Source of the DNA: an uncultured Muribaculaceae bacterium
Lineage (GTDB): Bacteria > Bacteroidota > Bacteroidia > Bacteroidales > Muribaculaceae
DNA length: 46,549 nt
Direction: 5' to 3'
Assembly (NCBI GenBank): GCA_910586565.1
Contig: CAJUIT010000022.1
Span: forward strand, 1 to 46,549
Shown: in pieces, positions 7,266 to 14,909 of the stretch
How the letters are laid out: the number at the start of each line of letters is the position of its first letter
Position numbering within the stretch: position 1 is the stretch's first letter
Program-made: the position numbers and the translations under genes
The notes under the pieces: model-generated
What the model was told of the DNA's origin: nothing
Database searches by the model: none
What the model saw: the letters and a program-made list of their open reading frames with translations, nothing else

Positions 7266-9746
7266 TTAGGAGAGGGTAACCACAGTTATGCCTGCTCCGC
7301 CGAACTGCACATGCTCGTCGCGGTAGGATGCCACGCCGCCCACCGTGTCGAGATATTGGCGGAGAGCCTGGCGGAGAGCCCCGGTTCCTGTGCCGTGGAG
7401 AATGCGCACTTCATTCTGGTTGAATTGGATGGCGTCGTCGATGAAATAGGTGACAGCCTGCAGGGCTTCATCGACGCGCATTCCGCGCACATCGATTTCG
7501 CGCTTGAATTGCAGCTGGCGTTCGCGCAGGCGGTCGGTGGTTGCAGAGTTCACAAACGAAGCGGCACCGGCACCCGACTGAGGTTTTGCCAAAGTGCGTT
7601 TCAAGCGGTTGAGTTTGACGGTGGTTTTCAGCATGCCGAACGCAACCACGGCATCCTTTCCATTTATCTCAAGGATTTTGCCGGGTGTGCCCTGGCCGTC
7701 GAGTTTCACATTATCGCCAACGGCCAGATTTTCGGGCTGAGGCTTTTGCGAGGTTGACGTGCCGGACTTTTTCTTAGCTTTTGGAGCTTTGCGCAGCAAG
7801 CGGTTTTCATCGGCCGTTTCGGCTGCAAGGAGAGCTTTTTTCTCTTCGGCCATTCGTCGGCGTGCCTCAAGAGTTTTCTCGCGCTCGGCCTGTGACTCGC
7901 GGATTTCACGAATGGTGCGTTCGATGGCGGCGTTGCTTCCCTCCAGAATTTTTCGAGCTTCCTCTTTGGCCTCAGCCAGAATTTCGCGCCGTTTTCCGCG
8001 GAGGGTTTCGGCATCTTCTTCGTAGCGTTCGAGCACCTGCTCGATTTTCTTCTCTTTCTGGCGGATGGCCATGCGCTTGTTTTCCCAATAGCGGCGGTCG
8101 CGAGCAATGTCGAGCAGGTATTTGTCGAGGTTGACATAGTCGCTGCCCACAATTTCGGAGGCTTCGTCGATGATGGAGGCCGGAAGCCCTGTTTTGCGGG
8201 CGATTTCGATTGCAAACGAGCTGCCGGGGGTGCCTATCGACAGGCGGAAGAGCGGGCGCATTTGCTGACGGTCGTAGAGCATGCAGCCGTTAATGAGGCC
8301 TTCGGTGTCGTCGGCGAACTGCTTGAGGTTCTGGTAGTGGGTGGTTATTACGCCCCACATCAAGCGGTTGTTGAACTCCTTGAGGATTGCCTGCGCGATG
8401 GCTCCGCCAATCTGCGGTTCGGTGCCGCCTCCGAATTCGTCGATGAGGATGAGCGAACTGCGGTTGCCGAAACTGAGAAAATGTTTCATGTTGCGCAGGT
8501 GGGAAGAGTAGGTTGAGAGGTCGTTTTCAATCGATTGGTCGTCGCCGATGTCTATGAAAATATCGTTGAAAATGCCGATGTGGGAATTTTCAAACACGGT
8601 GGGGAGCATGCCGCATTGGGTCATGTATTGCACTATGCCCACGGTTTTGAGGCACACCGATTTACCGCCGGCGTTGGGGCCGGAAATGATAAGCAAGCGG
8701 TTTGTGGAAGAGAGCGTTATGTCGAGTGGCACAATCTCCTTTTCCTGCCGGCGCAGCGACTGCAACAGCACGGGGTGGGTGGCATGATACCATTCGAGTT
8801 CCTCCTTGGGGGTGAGGTGGGGGAGAGTGGCGTCGGTTTCGATGGCATACATAGCTTTGGCCATGATGAAGTCGAGCGCGCCGAGAATGGCATAGCTTTG
8901 GAGCATTAAGGGGATTGACGAGCGCATCACCCCGGTGATTTCGGCGAGGATGCGCATGATTTCGCGGCGCTCTTCAAGTTCGAGTTCCCTTGCCCGGTTG
9001 TTTATTTCAACAATCTCGGCGGGCTCGATGAAGAAGGTTTTGCCGGTGGCCGATTCGTCGTGGACGATGCCGTTGATTTTGCGTTTGTGCATCGGTGCAA
9101 CAGGGAGCACAAGACGGCCGTCGCGGATTGCGGGGGTGACATCCTTGTCGATGTAGCCGGCTTCGGCAGCCCGTGCCATAACGCGCCGCATGATGGAGTT
9201 GACCGACGATGACACACGCGACAGCTCGGAGCGCAGTTCGGCAAGGTAGGGGGAGGCGTTGTCTCGCATGTTGCCGAGAGGGTCGATGATGCGGTCGATT
9301 TGCCGGGTGATTTCGGGGAGCGGCACGAGGTCGGCGCAGCGCCCGGCAAGGAGGGGATAGTAGGGGGGTGCGGCGTTGTCGCCGGTATCGCTGTCGGCAT
9401 CGTCGCCGTGATGCGATGTGAAGTAGGCACTTATGTCGGCGATGGTTTGGAGCGTGCGACGAAGTTTGAGCAGCTCCTCAAGCGAAATCGATGCACCTTC
9501 CACGCGGCAGCGTTTCAGTGTGGCTGTCATATCGTGGAGGTTACGAAGGGGGAGAGGGTCGGTTGAGGTTGCAATGGCAGTCATCTCAGCCGTTTCGCGC
9601 AGGGAACGGTCGATGTTGCTGAAATCGGTTGAAAATGACATGGCGGCAACCTCTTCACGGCCCATCGAGGAGCCGCAAAGTTCGGCAAGCCGCGCACGCA
9701 CGGCATCGAAGCCTATTTTTCGTTCAAAAGAATCGGGATAAATCAA
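7266..9746 (-). CDS. mutS2: MutS2 family ATPase with Smr domain
   Basis: 826 residues, near the usual size of MutS2. The N-terminal half holds the MutS core/clamp helices; there is no mismatch-recognition domain. Walker A is GPNAGGKS near residue 355 and Walker B is LILIDEFGGGTEP. A long Glu/Arg/Lys coiled coil follows (about residues 530-650), and then a KOW-like segment (VGDNVKLDGQGTPGKIL). The C-terminal Smr nuclease domain carries DVRG and HGTGTGALR. Family members act on branched DNA or on stalled/collided ribosomes; which applies here cannot be told. The gene starts with ATG 9746; a TAnnTTTG box lies about 85 bp upstream. alkD-like follows after 35 bp. Confidence 0.96.
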   Translation of the reverse strand: MIYPDSFERKIGFDAVRARLAELCGSSMGREEVAAMSFSTDFSNIDRSLRETAEMTAIATSTDPLPLRNLHDMTATLKRCRVEGASISLEELLKLRRTLQTIADISAYFTSHHGDDADSDTGDNAAPPYYPLLAGRCADLVPLPEITRQIDRIIDPLGNMRDNASPYLAELRSELSRVSSSVNSIMRRVMARAAEAGYIDKDVTPAIRDGRLVLPVAPMHKRKINGIVHDESATGKTFFIEPAEIVEINNRARELELEERREIMRILAEITGVMRSSIPLMLQSYAILGALDFIMAKAMYAIETDATLPHLTPKEELEWYHATHPVLLQSLRRQEKEIVPLDITLSSTNRLLIISGPNAGGKSVCLKTVGIVQYMTQCGMLPTVFENSHIGIFNDIFIDIGDDQSIENDLSTYSSHLRNMKHFLSFGNRSSLILIDEFGGGTEPQIGGAIAQAILKEFNNRLMWGVITTHYQNLKQFADDTEGLINGCMLYDRQQMRPLFRLSIGTPGSSFAIEIARKTGLPASIIDEASEIVGSDYVNLDKYLLDIARDRRYWENKRMAIRQKEKKIEQVLERYEEDAETLRGKRREILAEAKEEARKILEGSNAAIERTIREIRESQAEREKTLEARRRMAEEKKALLAAETADENRLLRKAPKAKKKSGTSTSQKPQPENLAVGDNVKLDGQGTPGKILEINGKDAVVAFGMLKTTVKLNRLKRTLAKPQSGAGAASFVNSATTDRLRERQLQFKREIDVRGMRVDEALQAVTYFIDDAIQFNQNEVRILHGTGTGALRQALRQYLDTVGGVASYRDEHVQFGGAGITVVTLS

Positions 9747-9829
9747 TGATTTGATAAATTAGGTTAAGCAGCTTGTTGTTGCTTCTTGAAATGACGAGTT
9801 GTGAGCAGCTTGCTGCAGTGTTTTATCTA

Positions 9830-9837
9830 CAAAGTTA
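9830..9837 (-). promoter_or_regulatory. -7 promoter element for mutS2
   Basis: On the minus strand the sequence reads TAACTTTG, matching TAnnTTTG. The leader of about 80 nt between it and ATG 9746 contains the small hairpin GCAGC-AA-GCTGC. The -33 element is not clear. Confidence 0.5.
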
Positions 9838-10041
9838 GTGACAAATCGGATTATTTGAAAATTGCTCAAACAAGAGTTGCGGAAAACTCTTTCCTGAATT
9901 GCTGAACGAGGGTGTGGAGCGCAGAGCGGCAGCGCTGAAAAATTGTGCCGTTATTTTTTGCAAGGGGTGCAACCATTTTGCGACGGGGAGTGTTATAGTA
10001 TCAAAACAAGCAATAATGTTTCACAAAATAACTATTCAATT

Positions 10042-10596
10042 ATGAAGACCTTATCATTAAATTTCTGGGGACAGACCAAATATTGGTGGGTAGTCCTCTT
10101 AGTAGGGATTGTATTGGTGCTCGGCGGTTTTGCCTACTGGTTCTGGCCCGCAGCAGGTTTTGCAGTAGCATCGCAGATTTTCGGCTGGCTTCTGATTCTT
10201 GCCGGCATTGTTCAGCTTTGCGCATCGGCAGGCGTTAACCGTCCACGTGGCTGGGGATGGTGGCTCGCAGGAGGCGTGATTGATATGTTTGTCGGGTTTA
10301 TGCTCGTCAGAAGTGTTATCCTGTCAGAAATCGTGTTCCCCTATTTCCTTGCAGTTGTCTTTATCTTCTGGGGCATCGCATCGATAATAGCATCGGTGGG
10401 CACCCGAGCCAACCGCTACTGGTGGATGTATCTCATCAACGGCATTCTGCTCCTTATTATCGGCTTCTTCTTCCTTGAAGCAGGTTATCTGCAGAACATG
10501 ATGATGGTAAGCTTCCTCACCGCTCTGGCATTCATCTATTGGGGCTTCACCGTTGCGATGATGTCCTACGACATGAAGCCTGCAGTAAAGCAGTAA
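10042..10596 (+). CDS. HdeD/DUF308-family membrane protein
   Basis: 184 residues, almost entirely hydrophobic, with six predicted membrane segments (YWWVVLLVGIVLVLGGFAYW, IFGWLLILAGIVQLCASAG, WWLAGGVIDMFVGFMLV, FPYFLAVVFIFWGIASIIAS, YLINGILLLIIGFFFLEAG, VSFLTALAFIYWGFTVAMM). The repeated helix pairs are characteristic of the DUF308/HdeD family, whose E. coli member is linked to acid resistance; the molecular activity is unknown. I chose ATG 10042 because the longer open frame to 9943 adds a non-conserved hydrophilic stretch that reads through upstream sequence. A clear terminator follows at 10648-10706, so the gene is probably monocistronic. Confidence 0.9.
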   Translation: MKTLSLNFWGQTKYWWVVLLVGIVLVLGGFAYWFWPAAGFAVASQIFGWLLILAGIVQLCASAGVNRPRGWGWWLAGGVIDMFVGFMLVRSVILSEIVFPYFLAVVFIFWGIASIIASVGTRANRYWWMYLINGILLLIIGFFFLEAGYLQNMMMVSFLTALAFIYWGFTVAMMSYDMKPAVKQ

Positions 10597-10647
10597 CACA
10601 CTCCGGAGCAGGCGCGTAACATCAGCCGCTCTGACATAAGAACTTAT

Positions 10648-10706
10648 AACCGGTCGCCCCAAAAACTCACATTGAGCTGAAGAGCGACCGGTTTTTGTTT
10701 TTTTTA
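10648..10706 (+). terminator. intrinsic terminator after the HdeD-like gene
   Basis: Stem AACCGGTCGC (10648-10657) / GCGACCGGTT (10684-10693) with a 26-nt loop, followed by TTTGTTTTTTTT. Confidence 0.85.
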
Positions 10707-10716
10707 GTGATTCTGA

Positions 10717-10749
10717 TTGAGTAAAAGTGTGGAAAGAATGCTATTTTTG
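10717..10749 (+). promoter_or_regulatory. promoter for the Trp/Gly-rich protein gene
   Basis: TTG at 10717-10719 and TATTTTTG at 10742-10749 (perfect TAnnTTTG), spaced by 22 bp. It lies just after the preceding terminator. Confidence 0.6.
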
Positions 10750-10876
10750 TAGAAATTAGGTTCACAGGCGTTAAACGAACGTGAGCTCAGGCAGTCAAAA
10801 TACTGAACACCGGAAGTTTGCTTCTTCCGGGAACATGGAATATCAATCTTTCAGAATCAGAAGGAGATTTAGAATT

Positions 10877-12121
10877 ATGAACAGAACATCAATCCTTTAC
10901 CGCCTTACGGCTCTCTCTCTGGCCGCCCTCATGGGGGTGGTGGCATACGCGCAGGGGTATTATGATGACGATATCTACTACGATGCTTCCAAGGCCAAGA
11001 AGGAAACAAAGAAAAATGCCGCTTCATCGCAGCAGGCATCCTCAAATAATGGAGCCGCGCAGCAATATTACTACGACGGCGCGCAGTATGTGCCCTGGAC
11101 CAATGCGGGTGATTTTCAGGCTGCCGACACCTATCAGGTGACGGGGACCTCGACCCGAGATGTTGACGAATACAACCGACGTACCACAGCATCGGCGCAG
11201 CCTGCCCGTGAGGTGTGCGATTCCATCACCCTTGAGGAGTTCGAGACAATGTCGAACACCCGCAACCTGGCCCGTTTCCACGACTCACAGGCGGCCCAGC
11301 AGGTTTACGCCGACGACCTCGGCGGTTATGTTGATTACGGATCCGCACAGAACTACGGATACCAGACTCCGTCGACAACGGTGGTGAATATCAATGTGCC
11401 CTCCTATCCCTATTACGGCTATCCCTATTACGGCAGCTCGTGGTATTGGAACAGCTGGGGATATAATCCCTACTATTGGGGCTATGATCCCTATTGGGGT
11501 CCGTCGTGGTCGTGGGGTTATCCCTCATGGTCGTGGTCGTGGGGATGGGGTGGTCCCGGATGGGGGCCCTCATGGGGCTGGAATGGTCCGCATTACGGTT
11601 GGGTGCATCCCCGTCCGAACTACACATCGGCAAGTGCGTTCGCACCTAACATGACGCACAACTCCACAGGCAATTACCGCCCCTCGTCGAATTACCGCGG
11701 CGGTTCGGTGGCCGGCAACCGCTCGACGGCAGCGGGGAGCCTCGGCACCCGTCCGTCGGCAACAGGTGGAACCGTTGGGCGCGGCACAACGGGAACAGTG
11801 CGTCCCGGCTACCGTGCTCCGACAACCAACCCCACAGGAGTGGTGTCGGGCAGTTCGGGCGCTACGCGAGGCCGAACGGTCAGCTCCGGGTCAGCAACCG
11901 TGCCTAACCGTACATCAACCAACAGCTCAACGAATTATAATACCAACCGTCAGCCATCCACCAACAGCAATTATAACTACAACAACTCCTCCGTAACCCG
12001 CGGTCGCTCATCGTCTTCTTCGGGCAGCTTTAGCAGCGGGTCATCACGCGGAGGTTTCTCGGGTGGCGGCGCATCGCGCAGCGGCGGCGGTGCCTCGGGT
12101 GGCGGCCACAGAGGGCGATGA
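10877..12121 (+). CDS. secreted low-complexity Tyr/Trp/Gly/Ser-rich protein
   Basis: 414 residues starting at ATG 10877, preceded by AAGGAG at 10861-10866, an unusually good Shine-Dalgarno for this phylum. The start gives a standard signal peptide (TSILYRLTALSLAALMGVVAYAQG). The longer frame to 10781 lies upstream of this ribosome site and is rejected. The mature protein has a Tyr/Asp-rich head, a central Trp/Tyr/Pro/Gly tract (NPYYWGYDPYWGPSWSWG and similar), an Asn/Ser/Thr/Arg-rich region and a Gly/Ser tail ending GGGHRGR. No enzyme motif is visible. Similar low-complexity proteins are often found just before FadL-type porin genes in Bacteroidales, as here (72 bp gap), so a matrix or cell-surface role connected with that porin is inference. 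19-bp repeats overlap its stop codon. Confidence 0.82.
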   Translation: MNRTSILYRLTALSLAALMGVVAYAQGYYDDDIYYDASKAKKETKKNAASSQQASSNNGAAQQYYYDGAQYVPWTNAGDFQAADTYQVTGTSTRDVDEYNRRTTASAQPAREVCDSITLEEFETMSNTRNLARFHDSQAAQQVYADDLGGYVDYGSAQNYGYQTPSTTVVNINVPSYPYYGYPYYGSSWYWNSWGYNPYYWGYDPYWGPSWSWGYPSWSWSWGWGGPGWGPSWGWNGPHYGWVHPRPNYTSASAFAPNMTHNSTGNYRPSSNYRGGSVAGNRSTAAGSLGTRPSATGGTVGRGTTGTVRPGYRAPTTNPTGVVSGSSGATRGRTVSSGSATVPNRTSTNSSTNYNTNRQPSTNSNYNYNNSSVTRGRSSSSSGSFSSGSSRGGFSGGGASRSGGGASGGGHRGR

Positions 12122-12150
12122 TTGCCACAGAGGGCGCTGATTGCCACAGA
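12105..12150 (+). repeat. 19-bp tandem repeats across the stop codon
   Basis: GCCACAGAGGGCG-A/C-TGATT occurs at 12105 and 12124, and a partial third unit (GCCACAGA) begins at 12143. The first unit contains the stop codon of the preceding gene. Nineteen is not a multiple of three. Confidence 0.8.
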
Positions 12151-12192
12151 GTTTCTTAAACAATTTTCTCTGTTGATAAAAAGAAATTACCA

Positions 12193-13854
12193 ATGAATAA
12201 ATTAAAACTTACATTGGCAGCAGGAGCTTTCATTCCTGTGGCCATGATGGCTCAGAGTTCGGTTGATGCGGCGATGCTGTCGCAAACCGAGCTGCGAGGC
12301 ACCGCACGCTTCATGTCGATGGCGGGTGCGTTTACGGCACTTGGCGGTGACTTGTCGACACTTAACCAGAACCCTGCCGGCATTGGCGTTTACCGCGGCA
12401 GCGATGTGGGTCTGACACTCGATTTGAACATGTTATCGTCAAAATCGGGGGCTGAAGCCGGGTCGCAATCAATGAGCCGCACCCATTTCGATGTGAACAA
12501 CTTCGGATATGTGGGCACGTTCAATGTGAACGACAATATTATGCAGACATTCTCGTGGGGCGTTTCCTACGGAAGGCAGAAATCGTTTGAGCGTCGTTTC
12601 CGCGGTGGAGGAGTGCCTTTGCAGACTTCGCTGTCGAACTATATCGCTCTTTGCACCGATGGCACAACTCCCGGAAATATGTCGTTTAACTCTGACACGG
12701 GTTATAACCCCTATTTCGATTCCGACATACCGTGGTTGAGTATTCTGGCCTACAGCGGCGGTATAATCAATCCGGTGGTTGAGACCATTAATGATGCCAA
12801 CGGTTTGCCCCAACCGGTGCTTACCGACATTTACAACGGATTGTTTCAGCATGCTGTGCCGGGAGCAAACGGCGGTATCGCTATCCCGTCGACCACCGGT
12901 ACGGCCGATTTTCTCGTTCAGGAACGTGGCTATGTTGATGAGTACACCATTAACTTCGGTGGCAATCTTGCCAATACGGTCTATTGGGGGCTCGGTATCG
13001 GCATTTCCGATTTGAACTTTGAGCAGAGCGCCGTTTATGCCGAGGCGCTTCAGGGTGCCAATGTTCCTGCCGGCGAGCCTATCGACGGTATCACCGAAGG
13101 TGACTGTGATTTTGAGCTTTCAAACTGGAAAAAAACAACCGGCACCGGCGTGAACCTCAAATTCGGTTTGATTTTCAAACCTATAAATGAATTCCGCATC
13201 GGTTTGGCCGTTCACACCCCCACGTGGTATTCGCTCAACACTCAGTATAGCGCAAATCTCAGTTTCGGAGCCGACAACGGATTCCAGGCTTCCGATTACA
13301 CCGAGGTAGCCAATTATAACTGGAACCTGCGCACACCGTGGCGCCTGATGGTCGGTGCCGCCGGAGTTATCGGCGGTCGCGGCATAATTAGCGTTGATTA
13401 TGAGTATCAGGCTTATAACGACATGAAAACCTCCGACAGCTATGGAGATTTCGATAACTATAACACCTTCATCAAGGAGGATTACAAGGCTTCGAACACG
13501 TTGCGAATCGGTGGCGAATTCCGTGTTACCCCTCAGTTCAGCCTCCGTGCGGGCTACGCCTACACTTCGGCTGTGGCCAAGGACGGGTTCAAGGACGGCA
13601 CTGTTGAGGTTGTGACTGCGGGATGTAATCCGGCATTCAGCGTGAACAATGATGTGAACTACATCACTGCCGGTCTGGGCTACCGCACCGGAGGATTCTA
13701 TGCCGACCTTGCTTATATCCACCGGAGCGCGACCTCCACTTATAACTGTTTCACTTCGTTCACCGACTACGACGGATATTGGTCGAACGGCGCATCGGCA
13801 AAAATCACCGACAAGTCAAACCAGCTGGTGCTCACCGTGGGATATAAATTCTAA
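12193..13854 (+). CDS. OmpP1/FadL/TodX-type outer-membrane porin
   Basis: 553 residues with a signal peptide (KLTLAAGAFIPVAMMAQ) and the conserved N-terminal plug region of the family (RGTARFMSMAGAFTALGGDL, then the NPAG motif in STLNQNPAGIGVYRG). Long alternating beta strands follow, ending in the aromatic strand LVLTVGYKF expected for outer-membrane insertion. FadL-type proteins let hydrophobic compounds cross the outer membrane; Bacteroidales members are sometimes labelled hemin receptors, without strong evidence. The substrate is unknown. It follows the Trp/Gly-rich secreted protein on the same strand with a 71-bp spacer, and is followed by two hairpins at 13867-13936. Confidence 0.9.
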   Translation: MNKLKLTLAAGAFIPVAMMAQSSVDAAMLSQTELRGTARFMSMAGAFTALGGDLSTLNQNPAGIGVYRGSDVGLTLDLNMLSSKSGAEAGSQSMSRTHFDVNNFGYVGTFNVNDNIMQTFSWGVSYGRQKSFERRFRGGGVPLQTSLSNYIALCTDGTTPGNMSFNSDTGYNPYFDSDIPWLSILAYSGGIINPVVETINDANGLPQPVLTDIYNGLFQHAVPGANGGIAIPSTTGTADFLVQERGYVDEYTINFGGNLANTVYWGLGIGISDLNFEQSAVYAEALQGANVPAGEPIDGITEGDCDFELSNWKKTTGTGVNLKFGLIFKPINEFRIGLAVHTPTWYSLNTQYSANLSFGADNGFQASDYTEVANYNWNLRTPWRLMVGAAGVIGGRGIISVDYEYQAYNDMKTSDSYGDFDNYNTFIKEDYKASNTLRIGGEFRVTPQFSLRAGYAYTSAVAKDGFKDGTVEVVTAGCNPAFSVNNDVNYITAGLGYRTGGFYADLAYIHRSATSTYNCFTSFTDYDGYWSNGASAKITDKSNQLVLTVGYKF

Positions 13855-13901
13855 CTACGCTAATCGTTGTTGCGAAATAGCGCAACAAACGTTAAAACTA
13901 C

Positions 13902-13936
13902 ACATCCGGAGCGAACCGCGAGGGCGCTCCGGATGT
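13902..13936 (+). terminator. hairpin terminator after the porin gene
   Basis: A 12-bp perfect stem ACATCCGGAGCG / CGCTCCGGATGT with an 11-nt loop. The T-tract after it is weak (TTCGTATAT). A second short hairpin TTGTTGCG / CGCAACAA lies just upstream (13867-13888). Confidence 0.65.
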
Positions 13937-13984
13937 TTCGTATATAGATTTTGTAAAAATTCAACAATTAAAAATTTCACCATT

Positions 13985-14560
13985 ATGAAATACACTCAAC
14001 CACAGCTTCCTTATGCCAACGACGCGCTTGAACCGGCAATCAGTGCGCGCACAGTCGAGTTTCACTACGGCAAACATGAGAAAGCCTATATTGATAATCT
14101 CAACAACCTGATTGAAGGCACCGAATTTGAGGATTTACCCCTCGAAGAGGTAATCCGCGATGCCAAAGGGGCTTTGTTCAACAACGCCTCACAGGCATGG
14201 AACCACATATTCTACTTCTTCTCATTCTCGCCCGATGGCGGTGGTGAACCCGATGGAGAACTCCGCAAGGCTATCGACCGCGATTTCGGCTCGTTTGAAA
14301 ATTTCAAGCGTGAATTTGTGGATGCAGGTGTGAAACTCTTCGGTTCAGGATGGGTTTGGCTTTCGCGCGATAATGACGGAAAGCTTTTTATCACACAGGA
14401 ATCCAATGCCGGTTCCCCTTTGACCAAAGGCCTGACACCTATCCTCACATTCGATGTGTGGGAACACGCTTATTATCTCGATTATCAGAATCGCAGAAAA
14501 GATGCCCTCGAAAAGCTTTGGGATATTATCGACTGGCCTATCGTTGAAGGGCGTTATTAA
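13985..14560 (+). CDS. sodB: iron/manganese superoxide dismutase
   Basis: 191 residues, the normal size for an Fe/Mn SOD. Metal ligands are all present: the His in FHYGKHEKAYIDNLN, the His in NNASQAWNHIFYF, and Asp and His in DVWEHAYYLDYQNRR. Conserved active-site surroundings (GSGWVWL, Tyr in FHYGKH) are intact. The enzyme dismutates superoxide in the cytoplasm; Bacteroides homologues can use iron or manganese, and the metal is not decided here. ATG 13985 is chosen because the longer frame back to 13700 overlaps the porin gene and the hairpins. No cysteine cluster or export signal is seen. Confidence 0.97.
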   Translation: MKYTQPQLPYANDALEPAISARTVEFHYGKHEKAYIDNLNNLIEGTEFEDLPLEEVIRDAKGALFNNASQAWNHIFYFFSFSPDGGGEPDGELRKAIDRDFGSFENFKREFVDAGVKLFGSGWVWLSRDNDGKLFITQESNAGSPLTKGLTPILTFDVWEHAYYLDYQNRRKDALEKLWDIIDWPIVEGRY

Positions 14561-14909
14561 TCGGTTAAATTTATCCCCTGCGTCAACATTGAAAGAGGAA
14601 TGAATTCTTCTTGTCAGGCAGTTGGTGCAATTGGGTAAGTTTAACAGACACAATATACTACCACATAATTACAAGAGCACTTAATTGTAAGCATAATGTG
14701 ATGAATGGAGAGAGAGGCGCGCGTGAGCGTCCCTCTCTTTCTTCGTGTAATATGTTGGTTTGGAAGGGAATCGGTGAGGAATTCTTTGGTGGAAACGGGT
14801 GGAGATTAGAGGGAGGTGATTCCGTTTGGGGAAAGCAAGCCGCCATGTATGGCGGCTCTACGTGAGTGTGGAGCTGGCATACATGGCGGGAGGAGCGGGG
14901 AGAGAGTTC
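14561..14909. other. intergenic region between sodB and the GH31 gene
   Basis: No coding sequence is supported. It contains a stem AGAGAGG / CCTCTCT (14711-14738, followed by TTCTTCG), which could terminate sodB transcription, the second copy of the dispersed palindrome (14838-14857), and a partial third copy near 14878. Confidence 0.6.
14838..14857. repeat. dispersed 20-bp palindrome, copy 2
   Basis: AGCCGCCATGTATGGCGGCT. With its flanks it matches the reverse complement of the copy at 1814-1833, sharing CACGTAG on one side and TTG on the other. Confidence 0.85.

Noticed and set aside
13700..13984. Longer N-terminus for superoxide dismutase
   Set aside because: Overlaps the porin gene and two hairpins; ATG 13985 gives the exact SOD start.
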